From Mycolicibacterium litorale (GTDB taxonomy: Bacteria; Actinomycetota; Actinomycetes; Mycobacteriales; Mycobacteriaceae): a DNA stretch of 64,000 nucleotides. Location: positions 496,001 through 560,000 of the forward strand of contig CP019882.1 in assembly GCA_002007745.1 (NCBI GenBank), in the 5' to 3' direction. This document shows positions 9,005 to 17,475 of the stretch, piece by piece. The notes under the pieces were generated by a model that made no database searches, was not told where the DNA came from, and saw only the letters and a program-made list of their open reading frames with translations. The position numbers were made by a program, and so were the translations under genes. Numbering within the stretch: the stretch's first letter is position 1; each line of letters opens with the position of its first letter.

Positions 9005-10078
9005 GTGAGTGTTGCGCCAGTCGTCAAGGGCTACAAGCTCCGCGCCACCAAGACGGACCGCTGCGGACTGCCACTCGAGGGACCGAAGAACCGGTTCGTC
9101 ACCGACTGCTTCGTGTCGGTGAAGACCACCCCGGTGATGAAGGACCGGCAGGAGCTGGAGCAGCCCAACGCCGAAGGCCGCGTCATCTTCTCCGACACCA
9201 CCCCGCCATCCCGGAAGCACCACAACGCCGAGATCGTCATGGCGGGCATCGACCCCGAACAGTGGGCGCTGTTCCTGAACTATCCGACGATCCTGGACCA
9301 CAACGGCAACGTGATTGGGTTCGGCGACAAGAAGGACGTCGACTCGAAGACCGGCCTGGCGATCGAGGTGTGGACCGGCGGGTCGACCGACGATGACTGC
9401 GGGATTCCCGACGACGACACCATCTTCTCCCTGCCGGATAGCGGTCTCACCTACGGTTACCTGCTGATGTGCGTCACCGAGTTCACCCCGCCGCCGATCA
9501 GCATCGAGGCGGCGATCTCAACGTTTACCATGACCGGTATCACGACTCCGATGTCGCGGTGGGGTCGCGGCCCGTACAACGTGGCCCGCATCGACAACTC
9601 CGGCACCGCCGGACGCCTGCTGGTGCCGATCGAGAAGGACCGGCACCTCACCTGGTTCCGCACACCGGTGGATCCGCCGGAAACCACCGACGGCGCGGTC
9701 TCGCTGGGTATCCAGTCGTTGTTCACTGTGGATCCGTATTTCGGTTCGGGTGCAGCGGATGTGGCCCCGGATCAGGACGATTCGCTGGAGGCGACGATCA
9801 CCGTCACCGGTTCCCCGACAGGCGGCAACTTCACCGTGAAGTTCGCCAACTGGGATTCGTCGCTGTCGGCGACGATCGCCTACAACTCGACGAACTCGGC
9901 GGCCAAGACCGCTATCTCCGGTGTCGACGATGGGCACCTGGCGGCGGAGTTCACCGTCACTGGCGGCGCTCTGCCGGGCACCGCGCTGGTGGTGAAGTAT
10001 CCGGCGGTGCTGGGCGCGATGTCGATCGGCACGAAGGCGCTCATCGGCGGCACCGCACCGGACGTCGCCATCTCGTAA
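9005..10078 (+). CDS. Major tail (tube) protein with C-terminal Ig-like domain
   Basis: A 357-aa protein with the features of actinophage major tail proteins: an N-terminal TDCFVSVKTTP region, a middle EIVMAGIDPEQWALFLNYP block, AIEVWTGG, and SIEAAISTFTMTGITTPM leading to a GRGPYNV segment. Residues about 262-357 form an added beta domain beginning ITVTGSPTGGNFTVKF. It ends TGGT/IGGT-P-AIS like the capsid C-terminus. An AGGAGGAC sequence precedes GTG 9005. It lies before the head-tail connector genes rather than after them. Confidence 0.8.
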   Translation: MSVAPVVKGYKLRATKTDRCGLPLEGPKNRFVTDCFVSVKTTPVMKDRQELEQPNAEGRVIFSDTTPPSRKHHNAEIVMAGIDPEQWALFLNYPTILDHNGNVIGFGDKKDVDSKTGLAIEVWTGGSTDDDCGIPDDDTIFSLPDSGLTYGYLLMCVTEFTPPPISIEAAISTFTMTGITTPMSRWGRGPYNVARIDNSGTAGRLLVPIEKDRHLTWFRTPVDPPETTDGAVSLGIQSLFTVDPYFGSGAADVAPDQDDSLEATITVTGSPTGGNFTVKFANWDSSLSATIAYNSTNSAAKTAISGVDDGHLAAEFTVTGGALPGTALVVKYPAVLGAMSIGTKALIGGTAPDVAIS

Positions 10079-10091
10079 TAGCAGTCGTCGG

Positions 10092-10129
10092 ACCGCCCTG
10101 GGCATTGGCGTGGCAGCCCCCGGGGCGGT
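10092..10129 (+). terminator. Hairpin after the major tail protein gene
   Basis: ACCGCCC at 10092-10098 pairs with GGGCGGT at 10123-10129, with additional G-C pairing inside. It follows the stop of another highly expressed structural gene and is followed by only a weak T-rich stretch. It may attenuate transcription or stabilise the mRNA. Confidence 0.35.
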
Positions 10130-10176
10130 TCGTCATTTCCGGTGCATGAGCACCCCGCGTCGTTACCGTTCGTGCC

Positions 10177-10983
10177 GTGGCGTACACCTGGCCGATTGAT
10201 CGGACATGCTTGCCGGACCTGCCGGTGGTGCCGCCGCTGCCGGATAACCCGACCGATGAGCAGCTGGCCGAGCACGACTCGGCGCAGGCCTCCTACGATG
10301 CCGCGCTGGCGCGCCGCGACGCCGCTGAAGACCTGGCCGTCAGCGTCCTGTGGGCGCTGTCGGGCCGCCAGTTCGGGGTCACGGAGACGACGGTGCGGCC
10401 ATGCCCGGTATATGCGCGTGGCTTCGGGTACCGGCCGTGGATGTTGTTGCGGGAGTTCGGCCACTGGGTGGATTGGCCGTGCGGCTGCGGAATCAACCGG
10501 TGCACCGTGGCGGGGCCACGGGTGATCCACCTGCCCGGGCCCACCCAACCGGACACTGAGGACACCCCGATCGTCGTCACTGTCGCGGGTGTCGAGCTCG
10601 ACCACGACGCCTACATCCTGGAGGGCGACGCCCTCTACCGGGCCGGCGGAAACATCTGGCCGGCGCAGGACCTCGGCCGGCCACTCGGAGAACCAGGAAC
10701 GTGGTCGGTGTCCTACCACCGCGGCAACCCGGCACCCCCATCAGTAGCCCCGCTCGTCGGCGCGTTGGCGCAGGAATTCATGCTCGCGTGCAGCGATGGC
10801 AGCAGCGACGAGGCGCGCTGCCGCCTACCTCGCACCCTGCGCAGCACCACCCGCAAAGGCGCAACGAACGTGTTTGACCCTGCCGCGATCCTCGCCAACG
10901 GCAAGACGGGACTGCCGGAGGTGGACCTGTGGCTGGCCGCGGTGAACCCGTCCAACCTGAAACAGGACACGGTGGTGTTGTGA
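10177..10983 (+). CDS. Head-to-tail adaptor protein
   Basis: A 268-aa protein starting MAYTWPIDRTCLP, with a helical Ala-rich segment followed by AVSVLWALSGRQFGVTETTVRPCPVY. This arrangement is characteristic of actinophage head-to-tail adaptors (gp6/gp15-like connectors that sit below the portal). The middle WPCGCGINRC block and a C-terminal FDPAAILANGKTGLPEVDLWLAAVNP segment also fit. It starts at GTG 10177 and its stop overlaps the start of the next gene (GTGA). Confidence 0.75.
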   Translation: MAYTWPIDRTCLPDLPVVPPLPDNPTDEQLAEHDSAQASYDAALARRDAAEDLAVSVLWALSGRQFGVTETTVRPCPVYARGFGYRPWMLLREFGHWVDWPCGCGINRCTVAGPRVIHLPGPTQPDTEDTPIVVTVAGVELDHDAYILEGDALYRAGGNIWPAQDLGRPLGEPGTWSVSYHRGNPAPPSVAPLVGALAQEFMLACSDGSSDEARCRLPRTLRSTTRKGATNVFDPAAILANGKTGLPEVDLWLAAVNPSNLKQDTVVL

Positions 10984-11519
10984 CCGGCACGCGCACCGAC
11001 CCGGCATCCGACGCGGTAGATGTGTTCGTCGCGGCGATGCGGGAAGCGTTCGACCCGGACTCGGCGTCGCCGCCCGCCGGACGCGGATCCACCACGGTGC
11101 GATTCTTCGCCGGTGACGAGAACGCCTTGCAGGTGTGGGATCCGGATGCGCGCGGTGGTTGCGCCGATCCGTTCCTGTGGGTGCGGGTTCCCCGCCGGTT
11201 CCGCAGCCGAACCGACACGTTTCCCCAGGCGTACGTCGGCGATTGGGGTTGCAACCAGGCCGGCGTGATTTCCGTCGTGGAGATCGAAGTCGGCGTCGGC
11301 CGGTGCGCCAGCATCGATCCGGCCCCGAAGTGGTCAGATCTGGAGAGGGAGAACGAGATTTCCCTCGATGATTCGTGGCGCATCGAGTTGGTTCTGCGGC
11401 GCGGGGTGTGCAAGTTGCGGACACCTCAGCGTGCCGTGGCCACCGATACCGTGGGCGTGGCCGGCCCGGCCGGCGGCGCGATCGCGTGGTCCGGTGTGGC
11501 GTACGTGCAGTTGATCTGA
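10980..11519 (+). CDS. Head-tail connector-region protein (179 aa)
   Basis: Starts at GTG 10980, overlapping the adaptor stop by four bases, so translation is probably coupled. The protein contains QVWDPDARGGCADPFLWVRVPRRFRS and later VISVVEIEVGVGRCASID, a mixed beta pattern with two conserved-looking cysteines. By position it is a head closure or tail completion protein. An upstream start at 10929 would bury it in the adaptor gene and is less likely. Confidence 0.6.
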   Translation: MTGTRTDPASDAVDVFVAAMREAFDPDSASPPAGRGSTTVRFFAGDENALQVWDPDARGGCADPFLWVRVPRRFRSRTDTFPQAYVGDWGCNQAGVISVVEIEVGVGRCASIDPAPKWSDLERENEISLDDSWRIELVLRRGVCKLRTPQRAVATDTVGVAGPAGGAIAWSGVAYVQLI

Positions 11520-11526
11520 GGAGGCT

Positions 11527-11934
11527 GTGGTGGCACGCATGGTGACGATCGAGGGGACATGGACTCCGGCGGTCGGCGGCCCGGGCCGCGGGGAACGCTG
11601 GGAGGTAGAGTTCGACGTCCGGGTGCGGAATCTGCTGCGCGCCGGCGCTGCCCGGGTCGTCGCCGAACGTGTCTCGGCCGAGGCGGACACCCAGCATCCA
11701 GAGCACATTCACGCGGTGTTGGAACCAGACGATCCCGACGATGTCGAGCTGGAAACGTCCACCGCCGCTGCGCCAGCCCACAACGCGAGTCGCGCCCGCT
11801 GGGCAGACTATCTGCGCAGCAAGGGCATCGCGTTCCCCGACGACCGCGAGGCCTTCGACGCCGGCGACAAGACTGCGTGGGCCAGCCGCGATGACCTGAT
11901 CATCATCGATCAGCAGGCCTCCGGTGGGAGCTGA
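11527..11934 (+). CDS. Connector-region hypothetical protein (135 aa)
   Basis: Follows the previous stop by seven bases with CTGAGGAGGCTG upstream. Three nearby starts (GTG 11527, GTG 11530, ATG 11539) are possible. The N-terminal part is beta-rich (GERWEVEFDVRVRNLLR). The C-terminal part carries RARWADYLRSKGIAFPDD, a short helical module seen in several phage head-tail region proteins. It overlaps the next gene by 11 bases. Role unknown; an accessory connector protein is most likely. Confidence 0.55.
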   Translation: MVARMVTIEGTWTPAVGGPGRGERWEVEFDVRVRNLLRAGAARVVAERVSAEADTQHPEHIHAVLEPDDPDDVELETSTAAAPAHNASRARWADYLRSKGIAFPDDREAFDAGDKTAWASRDDLIIIDQQASGGS

Positions 11935-12331
11935 CGCCCACTTCGAGCTGAACGAGGCGGAGCTGAACCGGCAGGTCCGCGAGATCGGCCGCCGGCGGAT
12001 GGCGTCGCTGCAGCGCAGGATCGCGAATCAGGCCCGCCAGGACGTGCCGGTGAAGACCGGGAATCTCGGCCGGTCGATTCGGGAGGGGGAGATCCGGTTC
12101 GTCGGGCCGGCGGTGGTGCAGGGCAGCGTGGAGGCCACAGCGCCGTATGCGGCGGCGGTTCATGAGGGCAGCCGAGCGCATGTGATCAGGCCGCGCACCG
12201 CGAAAGCGTTGCGGTTCGAGATCGGCGGCCGGACGGTGTTCGCGAAAATGGTGCGCCACCCGGGCGTGAAGGCCCGCCCGTTCCTGCGGAACGCCGCCCT
12301 GCGGGTCATCGCCCAGGACACTCAGGGCTGA
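11924..12331 (+). CDS. HK97 gp10-like head-tail connector / tail completion protein
   Basis: A 135-aa basic protein with the HK97 gp10 pattern: an N-terminal helix with many Arg residues, then QDVPVKTGNLGRSI, GSVEATAPYAAAVHEGSRAHVIRPR and the C-terminal HPGVKARPFLRNA. These motifs place it among the proteins that terminate the tail and join it to the head. It overlaps the upstream gene by 11 bases. Confidence 0.8.
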   Translation: MGADAHFELNEAELNRQVREIGRRRMASLQRRIANQARQDVPVKTGNLGRSIREGEIRFVGPAVVQGSVEATAPYAAAVHEGSRAHVIRPRTAKALRFEIGGRTVFAKMVRHPGVKARPFLRNAALRVIAQDTQG

Positions 12332-12335
12332 CATC

Positions 12336-12351
12336 CAGCCGTGCACGGCTG
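12336..12351. repeat. Perfect 16-bp palindrome upstream of the tail assembly chaperone
   Basis: CAGCCGTGCACGGCTG reads identically on both strands and lies between the gp10-like stop and the chaperone ATG at 12369, where no good Shine-Dalgarno sequence is visible. It could act as a hairpin controlling chaperone translation or as a protein-binding site. It may also be coincidental. Confidence 0.3.
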
Positions 12352-12368
12352 AACGCCATTCTGCGGGC

Positions 12369-12736
12369 ATGACTACCGCCTCGGAACCCATCACCGCTGT
12401 CACCCCACAAACGGCCACTGTGGCCGCTGCTGGAGCCGTCCCTGCCGCCCCGCTGCCAGATGCGCCTGCCGACGACGTCTCTCCCCCGCGACGGCGTCCG
12501 CCGAACCGGCTGCGGCCGAGCCCGCCGAACCGGTGCTGACCCCCGCCGACCTCCCGGCACTTCCAGACGGCACTACTGCCGTCGACAGCGACAAGTGGAC
12601 CAACCCAGACGACTGGAAATACGACTGGCTCGACTACCGAGGCGACCGACTCGCGGTCCGCATCCCCAAGATGAACGCCATACGATCCGTGATGAATACC
12701 CCCACTTCCGGCCGGAGGCACGCAACGCCCACATAG
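12369..12736 (+). CDS. Tail assembly chaperone, short (G-type) product
   Basis: The ATG at 12369 opens an Ala/Pro-rich N-terminus (MTTASEPITAV). The as-sequenced frame stops at 12537-12539. The -1 frame continues with equally typical sequence (ATASAEPAAAEPAEPVLTPADLPAL) and then a conserved-looking region (DDWKYDWLDYRGDRLAVRIPK) to a stop at 12734-12736. Joining the frames at the C5 run 12483-12487 gives one coherent protein. Either one C is missing from the sequence or the ribosome slips there. Such proteins coat the tape measure protein during tail assembly. Confidence 0.6.
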
Positions 12737-12969
12737 CATCGTTCTGGCTCAAGACCGGCAAGGACGGCACCAAAACGGCCAATCACATTTCAGTCGAGAG
12801 CTTCGAACGGGTCAACAGCCGCATGCAAGACGCCGACGACGTCGAGTACGCCGATGTCCCCGCCGAATTCGAAGGCGACGCGTTCAGCGAGATCATGAAA
12901 ATACTGTTTGATCTGGGCGCCGAACGAATCAAGAGAGACGCCGAGGCACTCGCTGAAGTCGTGAGCTGA
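12369..12969 (+). CDS. Tail assembly chaperone, frameshifted (GT-type) product
   Basis: The extended product made by -1 frameshifting near the end of the G-type frame. After the C5 run at 12699-12703 the new frame reads HFRPEARNAHIASFWL and continues to DAEALAEVVS, stopping just before the tape measure gene. The switch point is supported by codon use: third positions are GC-rich in the first frame up to that run and in the second frame after it. The G/GT arrangement upstream of the tape measure gene is near universal in long-tailed phages. Confidence 0.65.
12698..12704 (+). other. Programmed -1 frameshift site (ACCCCCA)
   Basis: The heptamer contains CCC in the first frame preceded by two more Cs, so the P-site tRNA can re-pair one base back. 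It lies about 35 bases before the first-frame stop and is where codon bias changes frame. Another C-run candidate lies at 12663-12666. The expected amount of shifting cannot be estimated from sequence. Confidence 0.5.
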
Positions 12970-12995
12970 GCACCCCCGCTGGCTAGCTTGAGCCG

Positions 12996-15900
12996 GTGAC
13001 CTCGCCAGTCGGCAGCATCCGGGTCGATCTGACGATCGATGGAACCTCGGCGCCGAAAGAACTGAACGATGCGGTCCAGAAGGGCCTCAAGCCAACGGTC
13101 GATGCCGTCTCAAAGACCGGTTCAGCCGCCGGTTCTGGATTCATCAAGGAACTTTCGGCGGCCATCGACAGTGGAGCATCTGGAGCCACGTCGAAACTGG
13201 CCTCACATCTGACTGGCTCCGCGGCCAGCGGCATCGCCAAGGTGGGTGGAAGTCTCGGCTCGGAGTTCATGACCGGCTTGACGTCCGCGATTTCAAGCGG
13301 CGGAACCGGCGTAGGTAGCGCTCTTGGTGGCGTGACTGAGGCGCTCGGAGGTATCGAGAGCAAGGCAGCGCTAATGGCTGCCGGCGTAGGGTTGTCACTC
13401 GCTGGAATTGCGATTGGTGCGGTCAAAGTTGGTGAGGCGCTATACGGCGTGGGGAAGCGTTTCGACGCGATCTACGACGGCATCGCAGCCCGTACGGGGG
13501 CGACCGACGATCAAATGGGTCAGCTCAAACAATCCGTGCAAGAAGTTGGAAACACCACCGCGTCATCACTGGAGAGTATCGGCGACGTCGTCGGTCGCGT
13601 GTCTCAAACCATCCACTTGACCGGAGATCAACTCGACACCGTATCGAAGCAGATCCTCGACTTCCAGCGAATGACCGGTGAGGGCTTCGACATCGGTGGA
13701 CTGAAAGATGTACTGCGAGCCTTCGATATCGATAGCTCCCAGGCATCTGACGTGGTGAACAAACTGGCGAAAGTGTTCCAAGACACTGGGATGCCGGTCA
13801 ACCAACTCGAGCAGTCCTTGGCCGCTACCGCGACGGCGGCGAAATCTCTCGGCCTCGATTTCGATCAGACTGCTGGCCTGATCGTTAGCTTCGACGAGGC
13901 TGGAATCAGTAGCGTCCGAACGTACGAGGCACTCTCCACCGCGGCGAAGGTGTTTGCCGACAAGAACATCGACTTGAAGACCGGCCTCGGTGACACGATC
14001 ACTCAGCTGAGGGGATTTGTAGATTCCGGCAACGACGCTGCAGCGATTGACCTAGCGGGCAAGGTATTCGGCGAGAGAAGTGCGCAAAAGTTCGTCGATC
14101 TGATTCGCGAAGGCAAGCTGACGGTCGACAGCCTCAATCAGGGCCTAGGGCACACCGGCGACACAATTGGCGACGCAAACAAGAAAACTGCTGACCTGGC
14201 GGAGAACTGGCAAATCTTCAAGAACCGCATCTCAGATGCGGCCGAAACCGCCGGCGGCCCGCTCTTCGACGCCTTCAACAAAGTGCTGGGTGTGGTCAAC
14301 GACATCATCGCCAAGCCAATTGAGATGCCGCAGGGACCTTCGGGACCGCTGCCCAAGGGTTATGCGCCGCCGTCGGTTGGCTCCCTGCTAGTCCCGGGCT
14401 ACACGCCCGCACCTGGCGCCCCGGGAGGACCCCCTCCTGCAACGGCTACTCCTGCGCAGGGCGGCCCATCGTTGCAGGACTTGTACCCGGCATTGGGGCC
14501 ATTGGCGCCACCTCCACCCCCTGGTGGATGGCCAGCTGCGCCTCCGCCACAGGACATCGCTGGCGCAGTCAATGCGAAGCCGCAGACCGACGCCGACCGC
14601 AAGAAGCAGATCGAAGCCCAGTTCCCGCTCGAGCAGTTCCTAAACCAGCAGCCGGGCGCGCCCGGACAGCCGCCGATGCAGGTGACGGTCACCAATGCAA
14701 TGCCAGGTATCACCGCGCCGATGCCTAGCGGTGTCCCATTCCTCGGCCCCGGTGTGGCGCCCGCGAGCTTGCCTGAGGGGTTTGCCTCACCGTCGCATCT
14801 GACGCCGCTGGCTGAGCAGCTGAATCGTATTGTGTCGGCCCAATTCCCGCAGATCGCCCAGACAGGAGGCATAGGCGGGTGGCGAGCCCATGACCCGTTC
14901 CCTGACCATCCGAGCGGGCGGGCCCTGGACATCATGGTCGGCAACAATCGGGCTCTCGGCGAGCAGATCAACCAGTTCCTTCAAGCCAACGCGGCCCAGC
15001 TCGGCATCCAGTACACGCTCTGGCAGCAGCAGACGTGGAATCCAGGTCAGGGCCCGAAGCCGATGGAAGACCGCGGCTCGCCGACCGCCAACCACATGGA
15101 TCACGTGCACGCCTACGTCCAGGACGGCAAGGGTGGCCTGTTGCCAGTTCTCGACGGGTTGTCGGTGCCGAGCACGCTCGGTCAGAACATGTACGCCACC
15201 AGCGGGCCTCTGCAGATCAACCCGTTCACCGGCCAGCAAGGCTACTTCCAGGTCGACCAGCAAGCTGTGTGGGAAGCGACGAACGCCCGCGACAAAGCCA
15301 ACTTCGAATTCGCCAAAGCATCACGCGAATACGCCATCGTGCAAGAGGAAGCGAAGCAGAACCTCGCCACCGAATCCGATGTGATTGAGGCGTGGCAGAA
15401 GGTCGTCGACGCCCAGAACGGGGTCACGAAGGCGAACGCCGACCTGGCCGAGAAGCAGCGCGGCGGATTCAAGACAGCCCAGCCGTTCGACTACAGCAAA
15501 CTGCCCTATGGTGATCCGCGCCGCGTCATGGCCGGCATACTCGGCGGCATCGGCGTCACCACAGGGGACATCGGCGCGATCCTCGGCGCGGCGGGCGGCC
15601 CGATCGGCGACACCTTCGGCGGTATCGCCTCCGATGTCGCCGGCTTCCCTCTCCCGGGCCCGATGGGCTATCCCGGCACCCCGACAGCGCCCAGCACCGA
15701 CCTGAATCAGTTGGCGACCGAACGCAACCCACTGTTCCTGGCGCAGGCATCCGGATTCAACGTGCCGGACTACAGCCGTCAGGGAGGCGGGCCCAACGCC
15801 CAGAATCTGCTCCTCAACGGTGGCCCACCCAACGACGCGATGGGACGCATCTACTCCGACACGGCCGCGTTGATCGACCGCACGTTTACCAACCTCGATG

Positions 15901-17459
15901 CCGCGGAGAAGGCCCGCCATGACCAGGTGATGGCGGTGCTGAACGAAGTGCGGGACAAGCTATCCAAAGACGTGTTGGCCCCGGTGGTGAAGCAGGGTGT
16001 GGCCGACGGCATGGGGGCGATGGGCGATGGTGTCACTGCGGCGATCGGCGCGTCGATGGGTCAGGCCGCGGCACCGCCCATCGCGTCGGCGGTGGCCTCC
16101 GCCATCCCGTCGAGCAGCGGAGGAGGCGGCGGCGGAAACCCGGGCGCCGCCCTGGTGAACACCGCGGCGCTCGGCGCCGCCAACATTGGTCAAGCCGCCA
16201 TGTCGGTCAACTCCGGCGGCTTCCACAGCTTCGACTTCGGCCAGTCCGGTGTGTTCGCCCCCCTTCCGATCGGGAGGGGGCCACTGGGCAATCTGTACGA
16301 CGAAGGTGGCTTGTGGCCGTCAGGCACGTTTGGCACCAACCTGTCCGGCGCTGACGAACGCGTCCTCGACCCCGAACAGACCCGCCTGTTCGACGCCGGC
16401 CTGTTGGGCGGCTGGAATCTGCAACCACTGCAGCAGCACCAGGCCACCGTCTCCGGGGTGGATGTGTCATCGACGGTGGGCGCCGACTGGTTCGGGGTGT
16501 CGCAGGTGCCGATCATCGGCGCCATCGTCAACCTCCTCGTGGCGGTTCTCCTCAAGGTCATCGGTGTGCAGGTGCAGGCCCGCGACACCCTCAACGAAAT
16601 CTCCAACGACTTCCGCGACTTCCGTGGCGATTTCAAAGCATTCGACGCCGCCGGCCGCTTGATGAATGACACCAGCGGACTCGTCGACCGCACTACCTCC
16701 AACGAGCAGACCGCCGCCGACGAACGCATCCGCATCATGAAGCAGGTACTTGAGGGGCTGCTTAAGTTCATCATCGAGAAGATCATCGTGCCGATCGCGA
16801 AAGCGGTTGCCAACTCGTTGATTAACATCGGCTCCCAGCTGGTGTCGGGGGCGATTTCCGGCGGTATGGGGGCGGCGTTCCCGGGCGGGTCGGTGGTGGG
16901 CGGCATCATCGGCAGCGCGGCATCCTCAGCGATCCAGGCGGCGGGCTCGGCCACCGTCGACATCGTCGCCGAGGTGGGCACCATCCTGGCGGAGTCGTTG
17001 ATCAACGTCGGCCTGGACGCGATCGGGTCGTTGTTCCAGTCGTACCTGCCGGATTTGTCGAACTTGTTCTTCGGCGGCGGGTTGGCGGCGGCCATCATCG
17101 ACCCGATCAGCCAGGGCCTGACGGGAATGCTCGGCGGTGTGACGATGGCGCTCGGCGGCTTGGTCGGCGGGCTGGCGTCGCTGATTCCGGGCCTACCGTT
17201 CGATGACGGCGGCGTCGCCACCGGTATCGGATTGATGGCCAAGAAGACGATCCAGCCGGAGCGAGTCCTGTCACCGGGCCAGACGGCAGCATTCGAGGAA
17301 CTTCCGGGTGAACTGCGGGCACTGGTGGGGGCACTGCAATCGAACAGCCTAGGGGGCGCGCCGATTGATGTCGGCGGAATCCATATCCACGCGCAGCAGC
17401 AGAGCACGCTCCAGATCGCCCGTGACGTCTCCGACTACCTGATGCGTAAGCGGAACTAG
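12996..17459 (+). CDS. Tape measure protein with embedded metallopeptidase-like domain
   Basis: At 1487 aa this is the longest gene in the window, in the canonical place after the chaperones. It sets tail length and has the expected helical, Gly/Ala-rich N-terminus with hydrophobic segments (about 128-150) and C-terminal hydrophobic stretches (about 1170-1190 and 1370-1405). A Pro-rich linker (about 448-545) precedes a globular domain at about 610-715 with HPSGRALDIM and HMDHVHAYV. The H-x6-D and DHxH pattern suits zinc-dependent LAS-type (M15/ARB_07466-like) peptidases. A coiled-coil region follows (about 755-820). GTG 12996 is the start. Confidence 0.85.
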   Translation: MTSPVGSIRVDLTIDGTSAPKELNDAVQKGLKPTVDAVSKTGSAAGSGFIKELSAAIDSGASGATSKLASHLTGSAASGIAKVGGSLGSEFMTGLTSAISSGGTGVGSALGGVTEALGGIESKAALMAAGVGLSLAGIAIGAVKVGEALYGVGKRFDAIYDGIAARTGATDDQMGQLKQSVQEVGNTTASSLESIGDVVGRVSQTIHLTGDQLDTVSKQILDFQRMTGEGFDIGGLKDVLRAFDIDSSQASDVVNKLAKVFQDTGMPVNQLEQSLAATATAAKSLGLDFDQTAGLIVSFDEAGISSVRTYEALSTAAKVFADKNIDLKTGLGDTITQLRGFVDSGNDAAAIDLAGKVFGERSAQKFVDLIREGKLTVDSLNQGLGHTGDTIGDANKKTADLAENWQIFKNRISDAAETAGGPLFDAFNKVLGVVNDIIAKPIEMPQGPSGPLPKGYAPPSVGSLLVPGYTPAPGAPGGPPPATATPAQGGPSLQDLYPALGPLAPPPPPGGWPAAPPPQDIAGAVNAKPQTDADRKKQIEAQFPLEQFLNQQPGAPGQPPMQVTVTNAMPGITAPMPSGVPFLGPGVAPASLPEGFASPSHLTPLAEQLNRIVSAQFPQIAQTGGIGGWRAHDPFPDHPSGRALDIMVGNNRALGEQINQFLQANAAQLGIQYTLWQQQTWNPGQGPKPMEDRGSPTANHMDHVHAYVQDGKGGLLPVLDGLSVPSTLGQNMYATSGPLQINPFTGQQGYFQVDQQAVWEATNARDKANFEFAKASREYAIVQEEAKQNLATESDVIEAWQKVVDAQNGVTKANADLAEKQRGGFKTAQPFDYSKLPYGDPRRVMAGILGGIGVTTGDIGAILGAAGGPIGDTFGGIASDVAGFPLPGPMGYPGTPTAPSTDLNQLATERNPLFLAQASGFNVPDYSRQGGGPNAQNLLLNGGPPNDAMGRIYSDTAALIDRTFTNLDAAEKARHDQVMAVLNEVRDKLSKDVLAPVVKQGVADGMGAMGDGVTAAIGASMGQAAAPPIASAVASAIPSSSGGGGGGNPGAALVNTAALGAANIGQAAMSVNSGGFHSFDFGQSGVFAPLPIGRGPLGNLYDEGGLWPSGTFGTNLSGADERVLDPEQTRLFDAGLLGGWNLQPLQQHQATVSGVDVSSTVGADWFGVSQVPIIGAIVNLLVAVLLKVIGVQVQARDTLNEISNDFRDFRGDFKAFDAAGRLMNDTSGLVDRTTSNEQTAADERIRIMKQVLEGLLKFIIEKIIVPIAKAVANSLINIGSQLVSGAISGGMGAAFPGGSVVGGIIGSAASSAIQAAGSATVDIVAEVGTILAESLINVGLDAIGSLFQSYLPDLSNLFFGGGLAAAIIDPISQGLTGMLGGVTMALGGLVGGLASLIPGLPFDDGGVATGIGLMAKKTIQPERVLSPGQTAAFEELPGELRALVGALQSNSLGGAPIDVGGIHIHAQQQSTLQIARDVSDYLMRKRN

Positions 17460-17475
17460 GAAGGGAGGCAACGCA

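Noticed and set aside
12661..12669. Earlier C-run (ATCCCCAAG) as the chaperone frameshift site
   Set aside because: Codons of the shifted frame between this run and 12700 have low GC at third positions while the unshifted frame stays GC-rich, so the later run is favoured.
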